From NCBI GenBank assembly GCA_026413885.1, contig JAOAKA010000004.1, positions 21,415 to 85,414 on the forward strand: a DNA stretch of 64,000 nucleotides. The letters run 5' to 3'. A model generated the notes under the pieces. It was not told the DNA's origin. It searched no databases and saw nothing but the letters and a program-made list of their open reading frames with translations. Of this stretch, positions 1 to 8,985 are shown piece after piece. A program made the position numbers and the translations under genes. This stretch comes from Sulfolobales archaeon. Lineage in GTDB: Archaea; Thermoproteota; Thermoprotei_A; Sulfolobales; NBVN01. Position 1 is the stretch's first letter; every line of letters begins with the position of its first letter.

Positions 1-12
1 GTTATGCTAAAG

Positions 13-20
13 CATATATG
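13..20 (+). promoter_or_regulatory. putative TATA box of the subtilase gene
   Basis: The motif catatatg lies about 20 bases before the ATG at 37. This is slightly closer than the usual archaeal spacing, so the transcript would be nearly leaderless. It is a sequence match only, and the window starts too close upstream to judge the wider context. Confidence 0.35.
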
Positions 21-36
21 TTGAAGCAGGTTATAG

Positions 37-3000
37 ATGGGGGGTAAGATATTGAAGTTAGTGACATTTAATCGCGTTCTACCCATAGTTCTAGTTCTAG
101 TCCTAGTACTTTCTATAGCTCAGCTAGCAGCGGCATCGCAGGTAAGTAGCGATATCAGTGAATACCTGATTGACTATGGAGCCGACCCCTTAGTTCTAGA
201 TTCGCTCGTCAATGGAGGATGTCGAGTTGTGAGAGTTTTCAAATACTTCGATATCGCGCTAGTTAAGTGCCCTAAATCCATCGAGAAGCTGAGCTCACGG
301 AGAGTTGCTCCGAACGTTGAAGTGGTGAAAGCCGATGTAGAGTTGAGAGTTGTAGGTAGTCTCAGTGAGCTTGGAAATAGTAGCGATGGGGGATATACTG
401 AAGAGTGGTCTTGGGCTATTAGTAGAATTGGTGCTGAACTCGTTTGGAAGTACCTAGGAAGGTCAGGAAAAGATATCGTTGTCGCCGTTCTAGATACCGG
501 TATCGACATAAGCCACCCCCTACTAGCGGGCAAGTTAATAACAGTAGATCCGAACGACCCTAAGTACCCCGGTGGCTGGATTGAGTTCGATAGAGTGGGT
601 AGACCCGTATGTGTTAAGCCGCAGGATTCGAATGGACACGGAACATGGGTTAGCAGTATAATTGCGGGTGGAGATACCTCGACACACATCTTTGGTGTAA
701 TACCCAACGCGAAGCTAATGATTGCTTCAGTTATTCCGGGGGGTTACGGTACTATGGCCCAAGTACTGGCGGGACTTGAGTGGGTTATAGAACCGTACGA
801 TTGCTACGGAAGGCGAGTAGATGCTCCGAGACCTCTAGTAGTGTCAATGAGTCTAGGAGCTCGGGGAGACTATAGCAACGTACTTCTAACAGCTATTAAG
901 AAACTACTGGAGCTGGGAATTGTTGTTGTAGCTGCTATAGGTAATGGAGGTCCCCACAGTAGTTCAAATCCAGGCAACGTGTGGGGTGTTATAGGTGTTG
1001 GAGCAATAGACATCAACGATAAGGTAGCTGATTTCAGTAGCTACGAAGAAGTTGAGTGGCCTACACCACCAGATGAGTGGCCGTTTAAGGGATCGTATCC
1101 GAAGAGATACTTAAAGCCGGACCTTGTAGCTCCTGGAGTTAGGGTAACCGGTGCTTACCCAGGGAGTCTGCTAGCTATCGGTAGTGGCACTAGCGCAGCA
1201 ACACCTCTAGTAGCGGGCGTCGCCGCAATCGTCGCTAGTGAGTTGAAGAAGAGTGGCCTTAGTGGTGTGAAGCTCGTTGAATCTGTGTATGACATACTGA
1301 CCTCGACAGTGGTGGCTCTCGACCACCCAGGCGCGGGGCGCGGGAGAGTGAGATCTTACTTAGCCATATCGAAATCTATGAATCTCCGCACCGAGACCGT
1401 GTCTCTCTCAGTGCACCCAACCACAGCACAGCCCGGTAAAGAGGTTAGGGTAACCGCCAACGTCTCCGTCGGAAAGTCTGTCGATATCTACGTTTCTGGC
1501 GTAAATCTCTACTCCGGCCCCTACCTTCCAGGAGGTGTAGTGGTTACTCTACCGTATACTCACGGAGGTGGCAACACCCTCGTCCTAGTTTCGGAAGATG
1601 GTAGAATATATGGGGAGAACCTGGTTTTCGTATCTCCAGCTGTGATTCTAAACACGGTCATGACCTCTGGGTCGACCGTTAGAGTAGTAGCTACTGGTTT
1701 CGGAATAGTGGACTCTGTTACAGCGTACATAGCAAGCAACATCCTATTCACTAGATATACGAATCTTAGAGGAACTTTGTCCGATGTCTTCATAGCACCA
1801 TTTGTCGATGTCGAAAAGAAACTTTCATTCGTCGCGTACTCCGGTCTGGCATACACATCAACAACTATCCTCATTAAGCCTCCGACGGTAGTAAAGATTG
1901 AAGTTGTGAAGGAGGTTGTAAGAGAACTGGATATCATAATAAACATAAAGAGCCACTACGTTGTTGGAGAAGTCGGCACTATAGAAGTGCTACTCCCAAG
2001 TGAGGACTATAACGTCTCGTTAAGACAGGTCTACCCAGATAACGCGGTACTTCGCGTAATCGGCATGACAAGAGATAGGAAACTTACGGTATTCATTATT
2101 AGCGTAACTGACTATCCACCTAGGGGGGTCGCGTTTGTTGAAGTAAGTACTTGCTATGGGAGCAACTGCACGAAAAAGCAGATATCACTCAACGTGGTGC
2201 CTACGGATTCAGTAAGGCTTCTATACTATACCGTTAATACGCTAGAAGAGAAAATCGGTTCGATTGGTCAGACACTAAGTAAACTCGAAGCAGTAGTAAG
2301 TGAGCACAGCGGTAGTCTAAGTAGAGTCAACTCAATAGTAGCGGAGTTAAGCAGAGCACTCGCCGAATTAGAGAATAAGATGGGAGTAGCTGAAAACAAT
2401 CTCGCGAAAGTGAGCTCAGTAATCATAAATCTTGTTGGGGCACTTACTGAACTGGAAAGCAGAGTAGCAACAACTGAAAATAATCTCGTAGGAGTCAACG
2501 CGAGAATAGCGGAGCTCAATAAAGCACTTACTGAGTTAGAGAATAGAATGACGGCAGTAATTAACTTGAAAATCGCGGAGCTCAGTAAGACCTTTGAGAA
2601 GTCCCTTAGCAAGTTATCTGAAGATATAGTGAGAGTTAGCGCACAGACCTCAGACCATAGTAAGGCGCTCGCCGAGCTAGGAAATAGAATGACGTTAGCT
2701 GAAGGCGAGCTTGCGAGAATAAAAGCTATGAACTTGGAATCTCGGTTAACGAGATTTGATAGAGAGATAGATGAGATTAGGAAGTCGTATGAAGAACTAT
2801 CTGAAAGCACTGCGAGAGCCAGCCTACTGGTAGCAGACCTCGACAGAGTGCTTTCTAGTGTGAGAGGTCAAGTCGATGAAATTAGTAGAGAATTAAGTAG
2901 GGTCGACTCGTCGGTTAAGGATATCAGCAGAACTTTTGAGAGATCCTTCAGTAAGATATCTGAAGATTTAACAAAATTAGATTCAATTCACCTAACATCT

Positions 3001-3066
3001 CTTATCGCTCTAGCTATGTCGTTAATCTCTTTAGTCGCATCCGCGTGGAGATTAGCTAGAAGATAG
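37..3066 (+). CDS. secreted subtilisin-like serine protease with coiled-coil stalk and C-terminal membrane anchor
   Basis: A peptidase S8 (subtilase) acting outside the cell. Residues 1-34 form a signal peptide with a valine/leucine-rich core ending in AAAS. The catalytic triad is visible: Asp153 in VLDTGID, His201 in NGHGTW and Ser386 in GTSAATP, with the oxyanion Asn303 in IGNGG. Residues from about 460 to 730 look like beta-rich surface domains. Residues 735-980 are a long heptad-rich coiled coil with imperfect internal repeats such as ALTELENRM and a twice-used block like KTFEKSLSKLSED. The last 25 residues are a membrane helix followed by RLARR. The domain order recalls the surface-bound proteases that sit on stalk-like S-layer proteins in Staphylothermus, but similarity to that protein was not tested. 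The function as a protease is firm; the anchoring role is inference. Confidence 0.9.
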   Translation: MGGKILKLVTFNRVLPIVLVLVLVLSIAQLAAASQVSSDISEYLIDYGADPLVLDSLVNGGCRVVRVFKYFDIALVKCPKSIEKLSSRRVAPNVEVVKADVELRVVGSLSELGNSSDGGYTEEWSWAISRIGAELVWKYLGRSGKDIVVAVLDTGIDISHPLLAGKLITVDPNDPKYPGGWIEFDRVGRPVCVKPQDSNGHGTWVSSIIAGGDTSTHIFGVIPNAKLMIASVIPGGYGTMAQVLAGLEWVIEPYDCYGRRVDAPRPLVVSMSLGARGDYSNVLLTAIKKLLELGIVVVAAIGNGGPHSSSNPGNVWGVIGVGAIDINDKVADFSSYEEVEWPTPPDEWPFKGSYPKRYLKPDLVAPGVRVTGAYPGSLLAIGSGTSAATPLVAGVAAIVASELKKSGLSGVKLVESVYDILTSTVVALDHPGAGRGRVRSYLAISKSMNLRTETVSLSVHPTTAQPGKEVRVTANVSVGKSVDIYVSGVNLYSGPYLPGGVVVTLPYTHGGGNTLVLVSEDGRIYGENLVFVSPAVILNTVMTSGSTVRVVATGFGIVDSVTAYIASNILFTRYTNLRGTLSDVFIAPFVDVEKKLSFVAYSGLAYTSTTILIKPPTVVKIEVVKEVVRELDIIINIKSHYVVGEVGTIEVLLPSEDYNVSLRQVYPDNAVLRVIGMTRDRKLTVFIISVTDYPPRGVAFVEVSTCYGSNCTKKQISLNVVPTDSVRLLYYTVNTLEEKIGSIGQTLSKLEAVVSEHSGSLSRVNSIVAELSRALAELENKMGVAENNLAKVSSVIINLVGALTELESRVATTENNLVGVNARIAELNKALTELENRMTAVINLKIAELSKTFEKSLSKLSEDIVRVSAQTSDHSKALAELGNRMTLAEGELARIKAMNLESRLTRFDREIDEIRKSYEELSESTARASLLVADLDRVLSSVRGQVDEISRELSRVDSSVKDISRTFERSFSKISEDLTKLDSIHLTSLIALAMSLISLVASAWRLARR

Positions 3067-4107
3067 TTTTTTCGGTATAGCGTAACTATCCACTTCTCTA
3101 GTTCCGATAGTCATAACGAGGTCTTCAGAAGGTTTTTCAACACTCACAACTCCTCTTACTTTAATTTCTCCTCCTCTGTAGAGGGGAAAGGAGTATAGAG
3201 ATTCATACGTTACTATCTTAGCTAGTTTGAACCGCTTTAGTAAGTTCACGTAGTCATCCCGAATGATTTTAAAGATCTTTAGGTCTATCACCTTATCTAC
3301 ACTCGATACTCCAGGGTAGAAAAGGGAGCGGCAATCGGCTGAATTAACTACGACATCCGCTTCTGCGAGAGCTACTGGAACTAGAACGCTTTCACCGTGC
3401 CTCCCCGGTGTGTCGCTAGAGAACATTAGGTTTACTTCCCTCCTCCTGTCCCGCATGTAGAGTCTCTTATACGGAGCTGAAATAGAGCGAAGCACGTGTA
3501 TCGGGAGCCTGTACGTTCTAGACATTCCGGCTAGTCTAGCTGCTTCTACGTCGTCCGGTACTCTATCAAATGAGTTAAGTGTTGACTCGACCACGTCTAG
3601 CGCTTCCCTACATCCGTACACCACTAGATCTACGTCCGATACTAGGGGGTTGTGTATGCCGATAGCTATAGACCCGCCGACACCTACTCTCCACGAAGGC
3701 ACTCTGGAGCTCTCTCTCACCCTATCGAACGCTATCAGCACGTCTAGCTCTACTCTGTCGTCCGACCTTCTCAGTATCTCCTCGAACCTCTCCCGGGGTC
3801 TATAGACGGTCGCCACATTATTCAGCTTAACTACGGGAACTGACACACCGAGAGATGGCTCGTAAGCTTCTTCCTGAAGCTTCTTAGCTGCACTCAAGAC
3901 GCTGTCTACTCCGTATCTTCTGATCACTCTCTCGTAACATACTGAGCCGCGGCACCAGAGAGTGCTGCGCTCGGTCGGTACGTACTTAACGTAGGCTATG
4001 ACTGAATTCGGTGGGTGAGTGTTTCCAACGACTACGTAGATCCGCCCGTCGAAGTCCTCCACCTGGTCGTGGTCTAAGAAGCACTCAGTCGGTTTGCTAC
4101 TAATCAC
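3052..4107 (-). CDS. predicted nucleotidyltransferase (DNA polymerase beta-like fold)
   Basis: A 351-residue protein with a nucleotidyltransferase signature at about residues 143-165: a glycine-serine turn (GGSIAIG) followed by SDVDLVVYG, which supplies the paired acidic metal ligands. This matches archaeal predicted nucleotidyltransferases of the MNT/pol-beta superfamily. The substrate is unknown. The start is GTG (VISSKP after recoding). The gene converges on the subtilase gene and the two stop regions overlap by 15 bases. No partner toxin or antitoxin (HEPN) gene lies beside it, and its 350-residue length argues against a minimal MNT antitoxin. Confidence 0.65.
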   Translation of the reverse strand: MISSKPTECFLDHDQVEDFDGRIYVVVGNTHPPNSVIAYVKYVPTERSTLWCRGSVCYERVIRRYGVDSVLSAAKKLQEEAYEPSLGVSVPVVKLNNVATVYRPRERFEEILRRSDDRVELDVLIAFDRVRESSRVPSWRVGVGGSIAIGIHNPLVSDVDLVVYGCREALDVVESTLNSFDRVPDDVEAARLAGMSRTYRLPIHVLRSISAPYKRLYMRDRRREVNLMFSSDTPGRHGESVLVPVALAEADVVVNSADCRSLFYPGVSSVDKVIDLKIFKIIRDDYVNLLKRFKLAKIVTYESLYSFPLYRGGEIKVRGVVSVEKPSEDLVMTIGTREVDSYAIPKKLSSS

Positions 4108-4178
4108 ACATCATCCCGCTCGTGCTTCATCATATCCCTACTTATTTTACCAATAAGTAATGTGTGTAGGGTAAATAT

Positions 4179-4997
4179 ATGAAGCTCATGTCTGCTGCGA
4201 TAGTATTACTGAGTGTGCTCCTGGTAGCGGCGCCTGTGAGTGCTTGGAATGTTCTAGATAGATTTAAAGGTGACTCGATCTACATTATGTATGAAGTAGA
4301 CTACATAGTGAACGTAACTACCACTACTGGGAGAGGTACTGTATTTAACACCTACACACTTCACGTAGTCATCGAGAAGATGAATAGAAGTCACTACATA
4401 GTGAGTGCCCTAGCTGGAGATGTAACTTACTCTTTCACATCTAGCGACTTAGTCTTTCTTCACGCACTAGCAACTCTCTACTTAACTAACTTAAGTAGAT
4501 ACTTCATAGACCTACTATATGTGCCGCCGTCTGAAGGTGTAACGATCAACGTAGTTATACCTAAAGAAGTTGTCACACTTTTTCTAAACTCTATCTCTAG
4601 GTGGTATAAACTCGTAGAGAACACAACTGGTGAGACATGCAGAGAATTTAATTTAGATAACATCGTAGTTGGAAGTGGAGTTAGGTATAAAACAGTATCA
4701 CCACGAGCTGAGCTAATCTACGACTGTCCTACCGGTATTCTAATTGAGTTAACAGCACTGATTCAAGGAGGAACAACTGACGCTAGATCTGATGTTACTA
4801 TGAAGGTAAAACTAGCTAAACTCAATTTCCTCAATCTTACAAGTATAAGGAGTAGTATTGAATACACACCTCAAGTAGCTGTGGATACACTGCCTATAGT
4901 GCTTCTCGCGGTTACTACAGCTATTTTCATATCAGTACTACTGCTAACAATAGCTATAGTAAAGAGACTTAAGCAAATCAGAAACTCAACTAAGTAA
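4179..4997 (+). CDS. secreted, membrane-anchored surface protein of unknown function
   Basis: I do not recognise a family. The protein starts with a signal peptide (about residues 1-22, ending VSA), has a middle region rich in threonine and in N-x-S/T sites that could be glycosylated (for example NVTT, NLTS), and ends with a single membrane helix at about 238-262 followed by a basic tail (KRLKQIRNSTK). The topology is therefore outside domain plus cytoplasmic tail. It stands alone between the nucleotidyltransferase gene, which diverges from it, and gar1. The nearby subtilase shares the same anchored design, so both may belong to the cell envelope; that link is inference. Confidence 0.6.
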   Translation: MKLMSAAIVLLSVLLVAAPVSAWNVLDRFKGDSIYIMYEVDYIVNVTTTTGRGTVFNTYTLHVVIEKMNRSHYIVSALAGDVTYSFTSSDLVFLHALATLYLTNLSRYFIDLLYVPPSEGVTINVVIPKEVVTLFLNSISRWYKLVENTTGETCREFNLDNIVVGSGVRYKTVSPRAELIYDCPTGILIELTALIQGGTTDARSDVTMKVKLAKLNFLNLTSIRSSIEYTPQVAVDTLPIVLLAVTTAIFISVLLLTIAIVKRLKQIRNSTK

Positions 4998-5339
4998 TAT
5001 CTATCGAAGTACGGTCTAAGTCTAAGGCTTAAACTACCCTAGGCACACTATGTGAGCTATAGGTCTCCATATGTCTACGTGCTTTAATCAATTCATATAG
5101 TAGAAATACGTAGATTCGGTGCTCACACCTATTGAGTAATAGTGCTAGTTGCTGGATTCGAGGGTCTCCGGTGGGTGGAGACGTAGTAATACTCCAATTT
5201 AATTCTCGATATAGTAATACCTACTATAACTCCTGAGGACCTTCTCCTAAGTGCAGGTAATACCGATATTTTTCAGTCTCGTATTAAACCTATAGCTGTT
5301 TTAACTTTGCTCTAGGGAATATTCTAAGATGGTGACTCT
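4998..5339. other. 342-base intergenic region without a recognised gene
   Basis: No tRNA-like fold, no convincing open frame and no C/D box pair were seen. The last 15 bases hold the ribosome binding site of gar1 (ggtga, four bases before its TTG). AT-rich stretches such as gtattaaacc near 5281 could serve as the gar1-tfb promoter. The stretch gggtctccggtgggtggagac near 5161-5181 has complementary ggtctcc/ggagac arms that may fold into a short hairpin; its role is unknown. Confidence 0.4.
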
Positions 5340-5567
5340 TTGAAACGCTTAGGCTACTTCCTTCATAAAACTCCCTCAGGTAGACTCCTGGTTAAGTTAA
5401 GCTCTCTAAAACACCCTAAGCTAGGCTCTAAAATATTGAACTCTAGTGGTGAAGTAGTCGGAGTTCTAGTAGATGTTATAGGGTCTGTAAGATCTCCATA
5501 CGCAGTCGTTAAGCCGTTTACACAGAACTTAAAGCTGGGTAAGTATGAAGAATTATTCACAAGGTGA
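5340..5567 (+). CDS. gar1: H/ACA RNP component Gar1
   Basis: A 75-residue protein of the usual archaeal Gar1 length. The beta-barrel core is visible: GYFLHKTPSGRLLV, then GSKILNSSGEVVGVLVDVIG and SPYAVVKPF, the motif pattern of Gar1. Gar1 binds Cbf5 in H/ACA ribonucleoproteins that guide pseudouridylation of rRNA and tRNA; the cbf5 gene is in the same window. The start is a TTG preceded by ggtga, which decides it because no ATG is available. The stop overlaps the GTG start of tfb by four bases (GTGA), so the two are co-transcribed and translationally coupled. Confidence 0.85.
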   Translation: MKRLGYFLHKTPSGRLLVKLSSLKHPKLGSKILNSSGEVVGVLVDVIGSVRSPYAVVKPFTQNLKLGKYEELFTR

Positions 5568-6427
5568 TCTTATTGAACTGCAGGGAGGACATGATTGTAT
5601 TCGATGAATTTAGAGGGGAGTATATATGTACAGAAACTGGTGAAGTCCTCGAGGAGAGACTAGTTGACGTAGGTAAGGAGTGGAGGTCATTTGCTATCCC
5701 CAGTAATAGAGAGCGTGGTGAAATACCTAACACACTGAAAGTTCACGATATGGGTTTACACACAGAGATTGATACTAGTACTCTAATCGGTAGAAAGCTG
5801 TCGGAGCTAAATAACATAAGTAGAGTCGTTACTAGTAGAGAGAGAAAGCTATCTAGAGCTCTAAAGCTATCTAACGAAGTAATCAATAAGCTATCGACAC
5901 CTAGAGCTGCCGGACTAAAGGAGGAGGTAGGTCTAATACTTAGAAGACTGGTTAAAAACGGTGCTCTAGGGCGCAGGAAGCTTGGAGCTTTTGTAGCTGC
6001 TTCTATAATATGTGCAGCTGAGAATCTCGATATTCCAGTAGACTCTAAAAAGATAGTGAACTACTGTGGTACCACTATGAGTGATGTGTGGAATGCTTTA
6101 ATGAAGATTAGAAGAGACTTTGGAATAGCTAAATCTAGGTCTTACGACCCTAGAACTCTAATACTAACATACACTCAGAAGACTAAGTCACTTAGTCAGG
6201 TAGCTACACTAGCTATAAAGATAGTGGAAGCCGGTAGAGCTTCCGGCTGCCTCCTGAGTAAGGGACCTCACGGTGTTGCTGTAGCTTCTCTCTACGTAGC
6301 CTCGATAATTCTAGATGTGAGAAAAACTCAATCAGCAATTGCTAGAGATACAGAAGTCTCTGAAGTAACTATTAGAAATAGATATAAAGACATAGTTGAA
6401 GGAGTTTCAATTGAGGTAGGTCTGTAG
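5564..6427 (+). CDS. tfb: transcription initiation factor B (TFB) paralogue with a degenerate zinc ribbon
   Basis: A 287-residue TFIIB homologue. The core has two cyclin folds (about residues 95-185 and 190-285) and the B-reader region carries EWRSF. In canonical TFB the N-terminal ribbon has two CxxC pairs; here the equivalent positions read CRED and CTET, so only two of the four zinc ligands remain. The ribbon contacts RNA polymerase, hence this may be a specialised or regulatory TFB. It is coupled to gar1, and it converges on the prenyltransferase gene with seven bases between stops. Family assignment is firm; a reduced or altered zinc site is read directly from the sequence. Confidence 0.88.
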   Translation: MILLNCREDMIVFDEFRGEYICTETGEVLEERLVDVGKEWRSFAIPSNRERGEIPNTLKVHDMGLHTEIDTSTLIGRKLSELNNISRVVTSRERKLSRALKLSNEVINKLSTPRAAGLKEEVGLILRRLVKNGALGRRKLGAFVAASIICAAENLDIPVDSKKIVNYCGTTMSDVWNALMKIRRDFGIAKSRSYDPRTLILTYTQKTKSLSQVATLAIKIVEAGRASGCLLSKGPHGVAVASLYVASIILDVRKTQSAIARDTEVSEVTIRNRYKDIVEGVSIEVGL

Positions 6428-6434
6428 TACTACT

Positions 6435-7262
6435 TCAAACACCAAACCTCCTCTCTCTTTTCTGATAGTCTCTTATAGCTCTCAGTAGGTCTATAACTCT
6501 AAACTCCGGCCAATATACCTCACAGAAGTAGAGCTCACTATAAGCGATCTGCCATAGGAGGAAGTTGCTTATGCGTACTTCACCAGAAGTTCTAATCACC
6601 AGGTCTGGGTCCCCCAGTTCGCCGAGATGTGAAGTATAGAGATACGATCTGAATGTCGATTCATCTATACCGCTGGGATCGATCTTTCTAGCTACTGAGT
6701 CTCTAGCTATTTCTCTAACAGCTCTCAAAATTTCGTCTCGACCACCATAGCATAGAGCTATATTCAATACACCACCGTCGTAGCTCTCTGTTTTAACCTC
6801 TATTTCGCGAATTTTAGATGTTAGTGAAGGTGGTACTAAATCCAATCTACCGAATACCTTTACTCTCACCTTTTTCTCCTTTATTTCTTCACTACTCTCT
6901 AGCTCTCTGATAGCTCTCTCTATTAAGCCGAAGAGGTGGCTTCTCTCAACTGGGTCTCTCTTAACGCAGTTCTCTGAAGACATAGCGTATACTGTCACTA
7001 CCTTCACTCCGAGTCTCCACAACACCCTCAGAACTTCCTCAATCTTTCTATACCCATATTCGTGACCTACATTAGGGTCTAACCCAAGTTCTCTAGCCCA
7101 CCTCCTATTCCCATCTGGAATTATTGCGACATGCTTAGGCAGCGGACCTGACTTCACTTCCTCCCAGAGAAGTTTTTCGTAGAGCCTGTACGCAGGTCTT
7201 AGAAGTATCCTCAGTGGACTTCGAAGCACTCTATTTAAGAGTCCGACCAGCACTTCTCTCAC
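6435..7262 (-). CDS. uppS: cis-prenyltransferase (polyprenyl diphosphate synthase, UppS family)
   Basis: Condenses isopentenyl diphosphate units in cis to make the long polyprenyl diphosphate that becomes the dolichol-type lipid carrier for glycosylation. Family motifs are in order: IPDGNRRWA near residue 48 (catalytic Asp and the pyrophosphate loop), YAMSSEN, CYGGRDEI and DLVIRTSGEVRISNFLLWQ with the usual C-terminal YSELYF. Length (275 residues) is normal. The GTG start is placed by the N-terminal family extension. It diverges from a sugar aminotransferase gene, and a dolichol kinase-like gene lies 16 kb away; together they fit a protein glycosylation route, though this is inference. Confidence 0.93.
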   Translation of the reverse strand: MREVLVGLLNRVLRSPLRILLRPAYRLYEKLLWEEVKSGPLPKHVAIIPDGNRRWARELGLDPNVGHEYGYRKIEEVLRVLWRLGVKVVTVYAMSSENCVKRDPVERSHLFGLIERAIRELESSEEIKEKKVRVKVFGRLDLVPPSLTSKIREIEVKTESYDGGVLNIALCYGGRDEILRAVREIARDSVARKIDPSGIDESTFRSYLYTSHLGELGDPDLVIRTSGEVRISNFLLWQIAYSELYFCEVYWPEFRVIDLLRAIRDYQKRERRFGV

Positions 7263-7398
7263 TACTATGCGATAGTTGTAGTAGGCGTTATAAGGTCTTC
7301 AGAGAATCAGTAATACCTCTATCTGTAATTACGCTGTATCTCAGCGTGTTTTCTCCTCAGCGGCTGAGCTTATTACCTTATTCACGGGTTGATCGTGG

Positions 7399-8508
7399 TT
7401 GACATATTTGATAAGAGTTAGCGCGCCGTATATAACAGATGACGATATTAAAGCTGTTGTAGATGTTCTACACTCCGGCATGCTTGCGTTTGGTAGAGTT
7501 GGAGAAGAGTTCGAGAGAGAGTTAGCGAGATATTTAGGTGTAAAACACGCTGTAGCGGTGTGTAATGGTACAGCAGCTCTATATCTATCTATGAGAGCTC
7601 TCGGTGTAGGTCCCGGAGACGAAGTCGTAGTTCCAGACTTCACTTTCTTTGCTACAGCTTCAACAGTCCTCCACGCTGGAGCTACACCAGTGCTAGTAGA
7701 TATAGAGCCGGATACGTACACAATAGATGTAAGTCAGCTCGAGAGAGTAGTTAGCGATAGAACTAAAGCTATAGTTCCTGTCCACCTATACGGGCACCCA
7801 GCGGATTTAGATGGAGTAGTCAGTATAGCTAGAGAGAGAAATATTTACGTTGTAGAGGACTGTGCTCAAGCTCTAGGAGCAGAATTCAGAGGGAGGAAAG
7901 TAGGTGGATTAGGCTACGTAGCTGCGTTTAGCTTCTACCCAACTAAGAACATCACTACAGGGGAGGGAGGAGCAGTTACTACAGATGTAGACTACACAGC
8001 AGACTTAGTTAAGCTACTGAGGAGTCACGGTCAGAAGTCTCGCTACTACCACGTTGAGTTAGGCTGGAATATGAGAATGACCGATATCGGGGCAGCACTA
8101 GGGCTCTCACAGCTGAAGAGAGTTGAGGAAATGATTGAAAGGAGGAGAAAGCTAGCTAGAGTCTACCTAGAGGAGTTAAATACGTTGCGGCAGGTGAGAC
8201 TGCCCGTTGAGAAGCCGTGGGCTAGACACACCTACAACCTATTCACTATCTGGGTTGAAGATTCTGGAGGAGCCCGCGATAGACTCGCAGATTTCCTGAG
8301 GAAGAACGGTGTTGAAACAGCTATTCACTATCCAACCCCTCTACATAGACAGCCGGTTCTCACTGGAGTTAGAAAAGCTCGCGAATGCTGCCGAGTCTCC
8401 GATGAAGCCTCCAAACATGTGCTCTCCCTCCCACTACACCCAGGTCTCAGAGAGGAAGATGTACTCTATGTTTCAAAACTCATTAAGAGCTTCTTTAGAT
8501 ATATGTGA
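7399..8508 (+). CDS. DegT/DnrJ/EryC1/StrS-family sugar aminotransferase
   Basis: A PLP enzyme that transaminates keto-sugar nucleotides. The 369 residues show the family pattern: HAVAVCNGTAALYLSM (cofactor phosphate region), EDCAQALGA (Asp that binds the pyridine nitrogen) and YPTKNITTGEGG, where the lysine near residue 186 forms the Schiff base. The exact nucleotide sugar cannot be told. The start is TTG. No other sugar-nucleotide gene is adjacent, so it may act with genes elsewhere to make an amino sugar for surface glycans. Confidence 0.88.
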   Translation: MTYLIRVSAPYITDDDIKAVVDVLHSGMLAFGRVGEEFERELARYLGVKHAVAVCNGTAALYLSMRALGVGPGDEVVVPDFTFFATASTVLHAGATPVLVDIEPDTYTIDVSQLERVVSDRTKAIVPVHLYGHPADLDGVVSIARERNIYVVEDCAQALGAEFRGRKVGGLGYVAAFSFYPTKNITTGEGGAVTTDVDYTADLVKLLRSHGQKSRYYHVELGWNMRMTDIGAALGLSQLKRVEEMIERRRKLARVYLEELNTLRQVRLPVEKPWARHTYNLFTIWVEDSGGARDRLADFLRKNGVETAIHYPTPLHRQPVLTGVRKARECCRVSDEASKHVLSLPLHPGLREEDVLYVSKLIKSFFRYM

Positions 8509-8614
8509 GAACTAGAGTGTTATTTGTTTAGAAGCTCTGTAGAGATATGTACTTGTTCTAGGTGGAAAACTTCACTGTAAGACTCAGCACTAGTGCTAGC
8601 AGATGCTAGCTACT

Positions 8615-8626
8615 AAAGTATTTAAG
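8615..8626 (+). promoter_or_regulatory. promoter (TATA box) of the rps24e-rps27ae-kae1-bud32 operon
   Basis: aaagtatttaag is a good purine-rich BRE plus TATA match centred about 38 bases before the GTG of rps24e. It predicts a start of transcription near 8647 and a leader of about 12 bases. Confidence 0.55.
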
Positions 8627-8658
8627 TTGACTACATCAAACACTTACGGCTGATTGAA

Positions 8659-8982
8659 GTGAGTAGAAGTGGGGAGAAGGTAGTTAAAGTAGATAATGGG
8701 GAGATGCGGGTAGTTTCCGAGAGATACAATAGCTTAGTGCCTAGATTAGAAGTAGAAGCTATTGTAAGTCATCAAGGCTCACCTACTCCGAGTAGAAAGA
8801 CTATAGCTGAAGCTCTAAGTAAGATATACTCAAAGAATCCAGACCTAATTGTTGTGAGAAAAGTTGAGACTGAGTACGGTGCTGGTGCTTCGAGGATTTA
8901 CGCACACATCTATGAAGACCTAGGTAGACTCAGAAGCTTCGAGCCGGAGTACATCTTGAAGAGACAGGGTGTTGGGGTGTGA
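8659..8982 (+). CDS. rps24e: small-subunit ribosomal protein eS24
   Basis: A 107-residue protein with the eS24 pattern: PRLEVEAIVSHQGSPTPSR, then LSKIYSKNPDLIVVRKV and YGAGASRIYAHIYED. It is part of the small ribosomal subunit. The start is GTG, with a stop codon close upstream in the only TTG frame. The stop is three bases before the TTG of the next gene, so the cluster rps24e-rps27ae-kae1-bud32 is read as one operon. Confidence 0.93.
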   Translation: MSRSGEKVVKVDNGEMRVVSERYNSLVPRLEVEAIVSHQGSPTPSRKTIAEALSKIYSKNPDLIVVRKVETEYGAGASRIYAHIYEDLGRLRSFEPEYILKRQGVGV

Positions 8983-8985
8983 TAG

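Noticed and set aside
174-707. 177-residue minus-strand ORF within the subtilase gene
   Set aside because: It lies opposite to the catalytic domain with clear S8 motifs and has a composition rich in Ser, Thr and Pro typical of antisense frames.
3052-4107. MNT antitoxin of a toxin-antitoxin pair
   Set aside because: The protein is too long for a minimal MNT and no HEPN toxin gene is adjacent.
7214-7402. 62-residue plus-strand ORF before the aminotransferase
   Set aside because: It overlaps the start of the cis-prenyltransferase gene on the other strand and the promoter region; no family likeness.
8309-8515. 68-residue ORF within the aminotransferase gene
   Set aside because: It is an out-of-frame shadow of the C-terminal part of the real gene.
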